Assembly: GCA_019054805.1 (NCBI GenBank)
Contig: JAHQIY010000046.1
Location: 1-64,000, forward strand
From: Brachionus manjavacas
Taxonomy: Eukaryota > Rotifera > Eurotatoria > Ploima > Brachionidae
Direction: 5' to 3'
DNA length: 64,000 nucleotides
Shown here: in pieces, positions 1-11,355 of the stretch
Layout: each line of letters begins with the position of its first letter
Numbering within the stretch: the first letter of the stretch is position 1
Program-made: the position numbers and the translations under genes
Notes under the pieces: model-generated
Seen by the model: the letters and a program-made list of their open reading frames with translations, nothing else
Told to the model about the DNA's origin: nothing
Databases searched by the model: none

Positions 1-85
1 TAAAATTCGAAATGAAGTTAATGAACAAACCGTTGTGAATCCAAGCAAACGAAGAAAAATTTCGAAAAATAAACAAATAAATTAA
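1..85 (+). pseudogene. MULE transposase C-terminal tail (M1), cut by window start
   Basis: Only the last codons are present. The reading frame ends with a basic stretch (SKRRKISKNKQIN) and a TAA at 83-85, the same ending as the fuller copy at 7,789-8,662. The rest of the gene would lie left of the window. The assignment rests on that fuller copy, which has the SWIM-like motif. Confidence 0.7.
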
Positions 86-530
86 GTTCTTTATTAAAGC
101 CGATTTTTTTTTTTCTCACATTTTTATTATTTTTTTTTACTTAAGTGTGATATTTTATTTTCTATTTGATACAAATATTATTTTATTAGATACAATGAAA
201 TTTTATTGGATATTTTTTTTTATTTTTATTAGATAAAGATTAAAATAAATAAGATACTAGAATAATTTGTAGCCATTGTTAAAATGATAAAATAATTTTC
301 AAAGGTTTACAAATAATTTTTTTGAGTAATTATCATTTTAAAAAAAATTTACAATTAAATTCAATGAATTGATTAATTTAATTTATGATAACTTACAATT
401 GAATATAATTGCGGCTTTTTTTGAATGAAAAAACAGGTACTAACAAACTTGAAGCGCCAAAAAACCATTAAGTCTTTTTCTAATAGGTGAAATAAAGAAA
501 TCGGTGTATATTCTATAATATCAATGGAGA
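86..530 (-). repeat. H block with inverted-end box (H1)
   Basis: AT-rich noncoding stretch between the M1 stop and the T block. It contains the box at 280-340, which starts TAAAATGATAA and ends TTATCATTTTA, an 11-bp inverted repeat. The same box follows the 3' end of M in other copies. No reading frame is credible here. Confidence 0.7.
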
Positions 531-2150
531 TTAACTACAAGGCTTGAAATCATTTCAAATTAAACATTCAAACGATTATTCAGTATTTAGGTAGATATTA
601 ACACAGATTATTTAAATAGTTCAAAGACAAGTGTATTGATACACATGCAGCGAATTCTAAATTTGACCTGTTAGAAAAAGACTTTAGGAATCATTTAAGA
701 AATTTCGTTATTTTCCGCGTCGCGACAATAATATTCAATTCTAAGTTTTCATCAATTTAATTTAACAATTTGTCATCAATTTGAAAAGTTATTTTTTTTC
801 TGAAAATTACACAATAATACATCAATAAACCTTTAAAATATTTTTTCATCATTTAAAAATTAGAATCTAATGATTTTCCGAAAAACTTAATTACAGATTT
901 TAGCTTGGGAAATATAAACACACTTAAAACATTATAAACTGTGATTATAATTAATTTCTCAAATTAAGCTACAACATTCTCGTTTGAAAGATTATTCATT
1001 TTTGAAATTCAAAAAACTTTTTTGTTCAACTAATTTTTTAAAGATAATAATTGATGATTTTAAAAGGGTTTATATAACATAATTACATACGCTGATTGAA
1101 AAATTCCGATAACTTAAAGAGAATCAAGTTTTCTTGAAGAACTATGTTTATATTAAAAATATATAAAAGACGAGTTAAATATATCAAATAAATGGAACAA
1201 ATAATTTCATCAATTTGTTTAATTTAATTGTTAGGGAAAATCATTAGCACTCGTGTTTTTATGATTTCATAACTTTTTTAAATTTTAATTAACATTTCAA
1301 ATTCACTATACAGAAAAATACTGGATGTTTAAATGATATAATTTCATAAATTTATGAATAAAATTTATTCAGAAAATTGTTCATAATCAAATTAATTTCA
1401 TTCAAATCCTAAATTGGTTTGTTTCTAGCGTCTTTGATTCATTTTTTAATATTTGAAAAGTCAAAACTGGATATTTTACTGAATTAATTTCATTAATTTT
1501 ATAAATTTAATTGTTAGGGAAAAACATTAGCAATCGTGTTTTTATTATTTTATACCTTTTTTAAATTTTAATAAACATTTCAAATTCACTTTACAGTAAA
1601 TGCTTGATTTTTAAATGAAATAATTTCATTTATTTCTTGAATTTAATTTATTCAGTAAATTGTCATTATTCAAATTAATTTCATACGAATCCTAATTTTG
1701 TTTGTGCCTGACGTCTTAATTCATTTTGATATATTTAAAAAGTCAAAACTGGATATTTAATTGAAACAATCTCTTATATTTTCTAGTATTTAATTGTTAC
1801 AGAAAATCATCAGCAACCGAAAATATTTCATTTTATATCTTTTTTTGAATTTAAATCAACAAATCAATATTTTCTTAATAAAAAAGCTTGATATTGAAAA
1901 AAATAATTTCAAAAATTTTTTGAATAAAATTTATTCAGAAAATAATCAAATTAATTTCATTCAAATCCTAAATTGGTTTGTTTTTAGCTTCTTTGATTCA
2001 TTTTTTAAAATTTCAAAAGTCAAAACTAGATACTTGTTTATCAAGGATAAAACGGATGAATGATAAAACAGTGATAAACAAAGGCGGCTTAATGAAAAGT
2101 AAAACAATAATAGTTTTGAATAGCTTATTAAATAATTGTTGAGCTCTTAC
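531..2150 (-). repeat. T block plus three tandem L units (LT1)
   Basis: T covers about 531-1,230 and includes the CGCGTCGCGAC-like GC island near 715. L follows as three diverged tandem copies starting near 1,231, 1,511 and 1,794, each opening with a TTGTTAGGG or TTGTTACAG variant, at a spacing of about 280 bp. The small open frame at 1,794-2,063 lies entirely in the third L unit and looks like a chance frame, since the same repeat is broken elsewhere. By position this could be the 3' noncoding or LTR-derived part of a retroelement; no PBS or polypurine tract was recognised. Confidence 0.75.
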
Positions 2151-2289
2151 AATTTTAATACGTTAGTGTGATCACTAAAAATATCTCTCCAATCACTGAG
2201 AATGGAATCATTAATTATACCCATGAGTTCGTGTTAAGAATACGGGCTTATAGTTAAGACAAGTTGTAAGCTTTTATATAAATGTTTAT

Positions 2290-3560
2290 ATCAGCATCTA
2301 GAAGTGTCTATCTTCTGAGGATCTATCCCCTTACCAGCAAACCATTTCCCATTGAGTTCTTTAGCAAATTTATGGAATGACCTAAACCGAACGGTGATCC
2401 TCGATAATTATAAGAGTTATCAAAATCATCATTTACTAAATTTCGATTTTTAGACGTCGATAGCTCTATATTTAGATTAATCAAATCATTAATCGACATA
2501 TAATGATTGAATTTTAACGATTCGACTCCACTAGTGATGCTATTTTCTGATATTAAATGATTGGATTTCAACCAAGTAATTCCATTTTTATCAATTGATA
2601 TTGTTTTATTATTAATTTTTCTAACCCAACGTCCTTTACCTTTTCGTTGTTCCTCATTATCATATCTAATTATATTACTTTTACTAAGCTATCCTGTATT
2701 TCTTTGGCCACTTAATTCAAACCAGACCTTTGGATCTCTTGTATATCCGTCGTAATTATACGACTTCAATTATATAACTTGTTTCGAATAAGGCACAATA
2801 ATTACATCTCTAACATATACAATTAAAGTTTTATTCCCAGCGTATAAAATTTCAAACTGATCTTCGTGATGGCGGAAAGTTCGTCGGCTTCACAGTTCTA
2901 TATCACATATTTCTTTTTTCAATCTATCTTGGGTCGTATGAGTCTTGAGTTCGATTCCGTCACTTTCTTCTAAGAAAAGGTTGTGAATCGTTATAAAATC
3001 AGCTTTGATTTTAGTCAAATTTCTACGATTAAAAGACTAAAATATATCTTCCGTAGAACTAAAAATTTCATACCTCATTCGTTAAAGGTTTGGATTATCT
3101 TGAAAATCTCATAGCCATTTGTATTACTAAAAACATTATTAAACGGTAATTTTAAACCAATTGCCATATTAAGTCGATAAGGACAGAAATTTACAATTTC
3201 TTTGGTCCAGTAAACAAATGACGACTTACATTTACATTCAAATTGTTTGATATCAAAGGTTTCGAAAATTAAAATTGATTTGCTTTTCAAGGTAACTCAT
3301 TTAGCAGCACACACAAATTCATAAATCATTACAGGTCTTCGCCACTTGAATATTTCCTTAGGCGTACCATCAAATATACAATCATCATTCTCACAGGACA
3401 TTTTTGATCCTTCACATGTCCTTGAACTTACCATATTTTCACATAACGAATGATTTTATATGAGTTTCTTTAACCAAACAGGTTAACATATGCATCAATC
3501 ATAATTTTCTATTTAACACATTCGTTTCAATTTCCATCGATGGTAAGTATTTGTTCCTGC
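2290..3560 (-). pseudogene. env-like region, long form (E-a)
   Basis: Read on the reverse strand this has, in order: the Cys-containing segment with FKWRRP (about 3,440-3,300), a second Cys-rich segment with FECKCKSSFVYWTKEI (3,290-3,075), a middle piece with SDGIELKT (absorbing 3,060-2,800), and a terminal piece with KNGITWLKSNHLIS (2,760-2,323). Frames change between pieces, so it is broken. Integrase is not adjacent here: the 3,561-3,620 H box abuts the upstream edge. Envelope glycoprotein is an inference from position in other copies and Cys content; no fusion peptide or cleavage site was identified. Confidence 0.4.
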
Positions 3561-3790
3561 TAAAATGATAAAATAATTTTCAAAGGTTTACAAATAATTT
3601 TTTGAGTAATTATCATTTTAAAAAATTTACAATTAAATTCAATGAATTGATTCATTTAATTTATGATAACTTACAATTGAATATAATTGCGGCTTTTTGA
3701 ATGAAAAAACAGGTACTAACAAACCTGAAGCGCCATAAAACCATTAAGTCTTTTCTAATAGGTGAAATAAAGAATTCGGTGTATATTCTA
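3541..3790 (-). repeat. H block with inverted-end box (H2)
   Basis: The box occupies exactly 3,561-3,620 and directly abuts the upstream end of the env-like region, with GTTCCTGC just left of it. The mirrored junction occurs at 29,219/29,220, so both derive from one founder rearrangement. Confidence 0.65.
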
Positions 3791-4540
3791 AGATCTATTA
3801 AAGTTGAATTATTTGAGTCGTTTGTGTCTGTTCTCTTAATTTCTTACTAATAACTGAATAATCGTATGAATGTTTAATTTGATTTGTTTTTATCTCTGAA
3901 GTTAATCTTCATTTATTTTATTTTATGACATTACACTGTATCTTCCCCAAAAATTCTTTCTTTTCTAGCGTTCGATTTGTGTTTTTCTTTAAAGTTTGTC
4001 TTTGTCTATATTTTAATTTAATCGTTAAATAATTAAATCATTACATAAGACGAATATATTTACTAGTTTTCACATGTTATACAATAAAAAAACACCTTTT
4101 TAAGATTATTTGATTGCTCAGTCAGTGTGAAATAAGATCAATTTACGGATCATGATATCATTCCTATTAAATATTTTATATTCAATTCCTATTAAATACA
4201 GCATTTAACAAAATATTTTTTTAAATTACTTAAAGACACAAATGAGAAAAAGACTAAAGACGAGAAGACAATAACATAGAAAATGAAAAAAAGAAAATTA
4301 GCTAATTAAATTGTGTAAATTCAACCACACATTTTCCTAAATAACCAATTTAAGTTTTTTCATTTATAATTTATATCACCAATCCATTTAATATAACTGA
4401 TTCTACAGCTAGTGAGCAATCGAATATCTTTGTTAAGGTATTGCATCCTGTAAATCGTGTGAAAACTACTTCAATTTAGGATTTTCGAAATAGTACTAAT
4501 CAAATTAACATCAACCAATGATAATAAAAATAAAAATAAT
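3790..4540 (-). repeat. X block containing a diverged inverted T end (X1)
   Basis: The first about 150 bp resemble the terminal part of T in the opposite orientation (compare 3,840-3,920 with 540-620). The rest is unique to X and recurs at 28,250-28,985 and in part at 53,736-54,235. No coding frame recognised. With the adjacent T block it forms a T/inverted-T pair. Confidence 0.6.
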
Positions 4541-5462
4541 ATTAATGGAGATCAACTACAGGGCTTAAAATCTTTTCAAATTAAACATGCGAACGATTAT
4601 TCAGTATTTAGGAAGATATTAAGAGACCAAACACGGATTAATTAAATAGTTAAAAGACAGGAGTTTTGATACACATGCAGCGAATTTTAAATTTGACCTA
4701 TTAAAAAAAGACTTGAGGAATCATTTAAGAAATTTCGTATATTTCGAGTCGCGACAATAAAATTCAATTCTATGTTTTCATTAATATTTTATTAATTTGT
4801 CAATATTTTGAAGAGCATATTTTTTTTTCTGAAAATGACACAATAATACATCAATAAACCTTTAAAATATTTTTTAATCATTTAAAAATTAGAACCTAAT
4901 GATTTTCCGAAAATCGTAATTACATATTTTAGCTTGTGAAATACAAATGCACTTAAAACATTATTAACAGTGAATATAATCAATTTCTTAAATTAAGCTA
5001 CAACATTCTCGTTTGAAAGATTATTAATTTTCGAAAATCAAAAAACTTTATTTGTTCAGCTAATTTTTTAAAGATAATTATTGATGATTTTGAAAGTGTT
5101 TATATAACATAATTACATACGCTGATTGAAAAATTTTATATAAAAAATATATAAAGACGAGTTAAATAGATCAAATAAATGGAACAAATAATTTCATCAA
5201 TTTGTTTAATTCAATTGTTAGGGAAAATCATTAGCAATCGTGTTTTTATGATTTCATAACTTTTTTAAATTTTAATTAACATATCAAATTAACTATACGG
5301 AAAAATGCTCGATGTTTAAATGAAATAATTTCATATATTTTTTGAATATAATTTATTCAGTAAAATGTCATTATTTAAATAAATTTCACACGAATACTCA
5401 TTTAGTTTGTTTCTGACGTCTTTAATTCATTTTTATATATTTAAAAAGTAAAAAATCGATGT
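4540..5462 (-). repeat. T block plus one L unit (LT2)
   Basis: T is at about 4,540-5,160 and a single L unit at about 5,200-5,460. Unlike LT1 there is no tandem L expansion. It abuts the short-form env-like region at 5,463, as in the forward copies at 19,025 and 62,984. Confidence 0.75.
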
Positions 5463-6180
5463 TTAATTATTCCCAGCGTATAAAATTTCAAACTGGTCTT
5501 CGTGATCGCTGAAAGTTCGTAGGCTTGACAGTTTTTTATTAAATATTTCTTCTTTCAATCTATCTTGTGTTGTAAAAGTCTTAAGTTCGATTCCGTCACT
5601 TTCAGCTAAGAAAAGGTTGTGAATCGTTTTAAAATTATATCTGATTTTAGTAGGATTTCTACGATTAAAAGACAAAAAATACCTTCCGTAGAACCAAAAA
5701 ATCAAAAAAAGCCCACACAAATCCATAAATCATTACAGGTCTTCGCCACTTGAATATTTCCTTTGGCGTACCATCAAATATACAATCATCATTCTCACAG
5801 GACATTTTTGATCCTTCACATGTCCTTGAACTTACCAAATTTTCACATTCTTTCTTACCAATTTCCACATTACGAATGATTTTATATGAGTTTCTTTAAC
5901 CAAACAGGTTAAAATATGCACAATCATAATTTTCTATTTACTACATTCGTTTCCATTTCCATCTATGGTAAGTATTTGTTCCAATAGCTGGTCCACTCTT
6001 CTAAATTTTTTGTCCTTTTTTATTGGCATGACTTGCATTACAGTCCTTAACGGTTTTTAGAATTAGGGTGTCTTCAATATTAGTTTGGTCCGTTGTTTCA
6101 CAGACTAACCTTCAGTTAATTCTTACTGTTGACTTAGTTTTATGAGAAAGAATAAATTTGTAATTAAAATATTCAACATT
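5463..6180 (-). pseudogene. env-like region, short form (E-b)
   Basis: Reverse-strand reading region lying directly downstream of integrase IN1. Near its start is a hydrophobic signal-like segment (LNILITNLFFL in related copies), then LVCETTDQ, then the Cys segment with FKWRRP and a hydrophobic stretch, ending in YAGNN at 5,463. Two overlapping frames (5,665-5,868 and 5,463-5,726) share the sequence through a frame slip at the run near 5,700. The second Cys-rich segment of the long form is missing. Confidence 0.4.
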
Positions 6181-6960
6181 TTCGGAAATAGCACATGATT
6201 GTTTTTCTAGGTCGACCAACTTTTTTAGATTTGTTTAACTTTGACAAATAATCTTGAATTGGTTTCTTTCCCAAAAACAAATCAATAGGTACGCAAGAAT
6301 TGTTTAAGTGAATGGTTTTTACATTTGACAAGAAATTTATATTTTTGGTTTTTTTTTCAGTCGATGGTTTATTATTTTTCGACTTCAAATATTAGCTTCG
6401 TACTTCCCCCGTTTGTAGAAGGCGACTTATCTAGTTTTAATCTATGGAGTGGAAATGTTTCATACAGTTTTTTATTGAAGACTTCTTCGACAATGTAGTA
6501 ACCATTTTTTGTTTGACATAGAACGGTTCAGACACCGATATTTTGGTTGTAATTTTTCATTCAGTCCCATGACGCGGATACAGGCCTTTCAGACAGTAGA
6601 TATTACTTTCTCAGTTAAAGGTCTATTATTATTTTGAGCCTTAATTTGTGAGGATTTTGCTTTAGTTATGTTCTGGAGTGCTGTGGGATATTTATCCTCG
6701 ATCAGATCCTCTATTTGCTTAACACGTTCTTCTCCTGAATTGTGTTTGAAATCGGGATCGATTGAACTTCAATCGTTGAATCCATTCATTTTTCTGCCTA
6801 ACATTAGTTCAAATGGGGAGAACTTTGTTTCTGAGTGCATTCATGTACGATATGCTAGCAATACGAATGGTAACCATTTGGACCAATCATGTGGATTTTG
6901 CTCACAATGTTTTCTTAAACAACTTACTATTTCTTTGTTCAAGCACTCAACATGTCCATT
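6173..6960 (-). pseudogene. Retroviral-type integrase C-terminal half (IN1)
   Basis: On the reverse strand the frame opens with NGHVE at 6,960, whose Glu matches the third acid of the DDE core, then AYR...ETKFSPFELM typical of Ty3/gypsy-type integrases, then the C-terminal SH3-like segment with KLQPKYR and KNG. A basic tail with KKVGRPRKT, AT-hook-like, fills 6,173-6,388. The first two catalytic Asp residues and the zinc-binding N-terminus are absent. TGA stops follow GFND and precede the KLQPKYR segment, and the tail is in a separate frame. Confidence 0.8.
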
Positions 6961-6984
6961 TCAAAAATGAGTTTATAAATTTCA

Positions 6985-7788
6985 ATTTTTATAATCGATT
7001 TTTCTAAAGATTGAGAAAATTTTTTTTTTTATTTTATTTTTGTAATTTACAAAGCATGTTTACTATGTTACATTAAGATTTATTAAACTAATTCAAAGGT
7101 TATTTTAATATTTAATGATAAACCCTTTGAATTTAAATTTATTTTTTGAATTCATAGTCAACTTCAAGATGCCAAATTTTGGTGAAAAAATATTTTAATA
7201 TACTTTTCTTTTTAAAATAAATCATTTTCATCCACAAATGGAAAGAAGAACGAATAACTTTGATTCTTCACATCCACAAAAAGACAACAGGGAAGACGAA
7301 GTGGATAAAAAAACTTAAAAAAAGGTTTATTAAGTTTAGTAAAATTGATACTTACTAAGTGTGTTACCCAAACCTGTTTTAAATCATAAATTTAAAAATC
7401 TCTCCAAAATTAGCATAAAACAAGACAAAAAGTATAAATTGCTTCTGAAAGTAAATAATTGTTTACATTTTGGAAACAAAAAAATAAAATATTTCTATGT
7501 CTTAAATTTTTCTCTCTCAATGACGCAAGCAATTTAAAAAAAAAACTCCAGAGATTTAGAGGTTTATATTCTTTGTGAAAAATCATTGCCGAAATCTTCT
7601 TTTAAACACAAAATCAAAAATTTAATAGTTATAAATAAAACTCATTTTTCCTGAAAAAGAATATTTGTTTTTAGTAAATTAATTTATAAGAATCTTTAAC
7701 TTCAGCATAGTTAGACAAGAAAGTCCGCAACAATTTTTTAAAAAATCATTTTCAAATTTCATCAAAACGAAATAAAATTAGAAAATAT
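6985..7788 (-). repeat. N block between IN1 and M2
   Basis: AT-rich stretch separating the divergent IN1 and M2 fragments. A conserved reading with HPQKDN...EDEVDKKT on the forward strand (about 7,250-7,310) continues toward M2, so part may be eroded transposase N-terminal sequence, but no DDE or other domain is visible. A pyrimidine-rich CTTTAG sits at the integrase side (reverse strand near 7,005). Confidence 0.6.
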
Positions 7789-8662
7789 ATACACCTGGGT
7801 ATCCAAGTACAAACAATGCACTTTAAGCTAGTAACAATGTGAATCGACGTTAAGAGAGTTATTGCCAATGAATGAATTTTTGAGATGTGTGGAAGAGTTT
7901 GTCACGAAATGGTATTAAGATCGTGATCCAAGTTTTGTAACAACAAAAATTTGTTGAGATTACGACAATCAATTCACATAAATGGACTCTATTTTTTAAT
8001 AGGGTTAAATTGGACAAACGTATAGTCAAAATCAATTCAATGGGTTAATTACTGTATATGTTTGTATCAAGCGAGAAGAACAGCGAGCCAGTAAAAATGT
8101 ATGTAGTTCGTTGCTTAAAGTAAAACCAATGAAGTTCAATCGTTTTTATGTCAAGTCTATTAATTCGATTAGATCAGTCTCAATCAACAATTCAAATTGG
8201 CAATTGAGTGTGTGTTCATAACCTTATTGGAACAAAAACTATTTGTGCAAGCATACAGTCAGTATAGCCAACATACTCGATTTAAAAACTTTTCTTAGAT
8301 TAAATCTAAATATCGAAGCGAATGCAAAACGTTGACGACGTAAACAAGCTACAGCCGCTCATGTTCGAAGAGTTTCGACTGGGCCAATTAATCCATTAAG
8401 TTACTCAAGAAAAAATCGAACTCATCCTACATTAAGTTCAAATACCACGGACAATCAATCCAACCAAGTCTCTACTTCAAATGAAGAAGAATCCAATAAA
8501 CCTCCTGGCACTTTTATAATTGTTATTTTTCAAATGTCAAATGTGAATACTAATAAATAACCAACAGGAAGACCACCTAAAATTCGAAATGAAGTTAATG
8601 AACAAACCGTTGTGAATCCAAGCAAACGAAGAAAAATTTCGAAAAATAAACAAATAAATTAA
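7789..8662 (+). pseudogene. MULE transposase C-terminal region with SWIM-like motif (M2)
   Basis: Readable pieces are PGYPSTNNAL near the start, VEEFVTKW near 7,890, the SWIM-like PYWNKNYLCKH near 8,225-8,260, then a Ser/Asn/Gln-rich linker and GRPPKIRNE near 8,565, ending at TAA 8,660-8,662. TNNALE-type and VEEFVTKW segments followed by SWIM are the usual order in MULE transposases. It is dead: the second SWIM Cys codon is TAA, VTKW is followed by another TAA, and frames shift several times. The catalytic core is not recognisable. Confidence 0.75.
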
Positions 8663-9085
8663 GTTCTTTATTAAAGCCGATTTTTTTTCTCACATTTTTA
8701 TTATTTTTTTTTTACTTGAGTGTGATATTTTTTTTTCTATTTGATACAAATATTATTTTATTAGATACAATGAAATTTTATTGATATTTTTTTTATTTTT
8801 ATTAGATAAAGATTAAAATAAATTAGATACTAGAATAATTTGTAGCCATTGTTAAAATGATAAAATAATTTTCAAAGGTTTACAAATAATTTTTTTTGAG
8901 TAATTATCATTTTAAAAAAATTTACAATTAAATTCAATGAATTGATTAATTTAATTTATGATAACTTACAATTGAATATAATTGCGGCTTTTTTGAATGA
9001 AAAAACAGGTACTAACAAACATGAAGCGCCAAAAAACCATTAAGTCTTTTTCTAATAGGTGAAATAAAGAAATCGGTGTATATTC
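8663..9085 (-). repeat. H block with inverted-end box (H3)
   Basis: Follows the M2 stop. The box is at 8,853-8,914 with the TAAAATGATAA/TTATCATTTTA ends. The stretch is otherwise runs of A and T with no gene. Confidence 0.7.
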
Positions 9086-9998
9086 TATAATATCAATGGA
9101 GATTAACTACAAGGCTTGAAATCATTTCAAATTAAACATTTCGAACGATTATTCAGTATTTAGGTAGATATTAACACAGATTATTTAAATAGTTCAAAGA
9201 CAAGAGTATTGATACACATGCAGCGAATTCTAAATTTGACCTGTTAGAAAAGACTTTAGGAATCATTTAAGAAATTTCGTTATTTTCCGCGTCGCGACAA
9301 TAATATTCAATTCTAAGTTTTCATCAATTTAATTTATCAATTTGTCATTAATTTGAAAAGTTATTTTTTATTCTGAAAATTACACAAATCACATCAATAA
9401 ACCTTTAAAATATTTTTCATCATTTAAAAATTAGAATCTAATGATTTTCGAAAACCGTAATTTCAGATTTTAGCTTGGGAAATATAAACACACCTAAAAC
9501 ATTATAAACTGTGATTATAATTAATTTCTCAAATTAAGCTTCAATATTCTCGTTTGAAAGATTATTAATTTTCGAAAATCAAAAAACTTTATTTGTTCAG
9601 CTAATTTTTTAAAGATAATTATTGATGATTTTGAAAGTGTTCATATAACATAATTACATACGCTGATTGAAAAATTTTATATAAAAAATATATAAGACGA
9701 GTTAAATAGATCAAATAAATGGAACAAATAATTTCATCAATTTGTTTAATTCAATTGTTAGGGAAAATCATTAGCAATCGTGTTTTTATGATTTCATAAC
9801 TTTTGTAAATTTTAATTAACATATCAAATTAACTATACGGAAAAATGCTCGATGTTTAAATGAAATAATTTCATATTTTTTGAATATAATTTATTCAGTA
9901 AAATGTCATTATTTAAATAAATTTCACACGAATACTCATTTAGTTTGTTTCTGACGTCTTTAATTCATTTTTATATATTTAAAAAGTAAAAAATCGAT
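9086..9998 (-). repeat. T block plus one L unit (LT3)
   Basis: T at about 9,090-9,700 and L at 9,720-9,998, very like LT2. It ends at the YAGN-type end of the next env-like copy. Confidence 0.75.
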
Positions 9999-10545
9999 GT
10001 TTAATTATTCCCAGCGTTTAAAATTTCAAACTGGTTCAAACTTTCAAATTTCGTGATCGCTGAAAGTTCTTAGGCTTGACAGTTTTTTATTAAATATTTC
10101 TTCTTTCAATCTATCTTGTGTTGTAAAAGTCTTAAGTTCGATTCCGTCACTTTCAGCTAAGAAAAGGTTGTGAATCGTTTTAAAATTATATCTGATTTAG
10201 TAGGATTCTACGATTAAAAGACAAAATACCTTCCGTAGAACCAAAAAATCAAAAAAAGCCCACACAAATTCATAAATCATTACAGGTCTTCGCCACTTGA
10301 ATATTTCCTTGGGCGTACCATCAAATATACAATCATCATTCTCACAGGACATTTTTGATCCTTCACATGTCCTTGAACTTACCAAATTTTAACAAACTTT
10401 CTTACCAATTTCCACATTACGAATGATTTTATATGAGTTTCTTTAACCAAACTGGTTAACATATGCATCAATCATAATTTTCTATTTAACATTCGTTTCC
10501 ATTTCCATCTATGGTAAGTATTTGTTCCAATAGTTATCCTCTTCT
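9999..10545 (-). pseudogene. env-like region, short form (E-c)
   Basis: Carries the FKWRRPVMIYEFV segment (10,385-10,197 frame) and the SDGIELKT end. An extra segment of about 18 bp near 10,030-10,050 (GTTCAAACTTTCAAATTT) duplicates neighbouring sequence and is shared with the copies near 22,630 and 58,370, marking a subfamily. The signal-like start and LVCETT part are missing; the block ends abruptly near 10,545 against an N block. Confidence 0.4.
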
Positions 10546-10985
10546 AATATTTATTTACATAGCATGTTTACTATATTACATTAAACTAATTAACAATTTA
10601 ACTAATTCAAAGGTTTATTTTAATATTTAATGATAAACCCTTTTAATTGAAACGATTTTTTGAATTCATCGTCAACTTCAAGATGCCAAAATTTTGTGAA
10701 AAAAATATTTTAATATACTTTTTCTTTTTAAAATAAACCATTTTCATCCACAAATGGATCGAAGAACGAAAAACTTTGATTCTTCGCATCCACAAAAAGA
10801 CAACAGTGAAGACGTAGTGGATAAAAAAACTAAAAAAAAAGTTTATAAAGTTTAGTAAAATTGATACTTACTAAGTGTAAAACCCAAACCTGTTTTAAAT
10901 CATAGATTTTAAAATTTCTTCAAAATTAGCATAAAACAAGACACAATTATAAATTGCTTCTGAAAGTAAATAATTGTTTACATTT
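10546..10985 (-). repeat. N block fragment
   Basis: Same sequence as 7,030-7,480, here joined to an env-like block on the left and to an inverted L fragment on the right. No gene seen. Confidence 0.6.
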
Positions 10986-11355
10986 TGGAAACAAAAATTA
11001 AAATATTTCTATGTTTTAAATTTTTTTCTCTTTCTCTATTACGCAGGCAATTTATACTTATTGTCTTGTTCAAAACTATTATTGTTTTACTTTTCATTAA
11101 GTCGCCTTTGTTTATCACTGTTTTATCATTCATCCGTTTTATCCTTGATAAACAAATATCTAGTTTTGACTTTTGAAATTTTAAAAAAATGAATCAAAGA
11201 AGCTAAAAACAAACCAATTTAGGATTTAAATTAAAATTAATTTGATTATTTTCTGAATAAATTTTATTCAAAGATTTTTGAAATTATTTTTTCAATATCA
11301 AGCTTTTTTATTAAGAAAATATTGATTTGTTGATTTAAATTCAAAAAAAGATATA
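10986..11355 (+). repeat. Inverted third-type L fragment
   Basis: Matches the third L unit (1,794-2,100) but in the opposite orientation to the adjacent LT3. The two overlapping open frames here (10,974-11,192 and 10,985-11,176) are chance frames in repeat DNA. The corresponding piece lies at 21,300-21,640 and 57,045-57,345. Confidence 0.6.

Noticed and set aside
1794..2063. 89-codon frame, with a 115-codon relative on the reverse strand at 30,672-31,019
   Set aside because: Lies wholly in the third L repeat unit, is not kept open in other copies, and has the low-complexity Asn/Ile/Lys/Phe content of AT-rich noncoding DNA.
531..2150. Calling L-T a complete LTR
   Set aside because: No matching 5' copy upstream of a gag-pol region, no recognised TG...CA ends, primer-binding site or polypurine tract; kept as an unclassified repeat.
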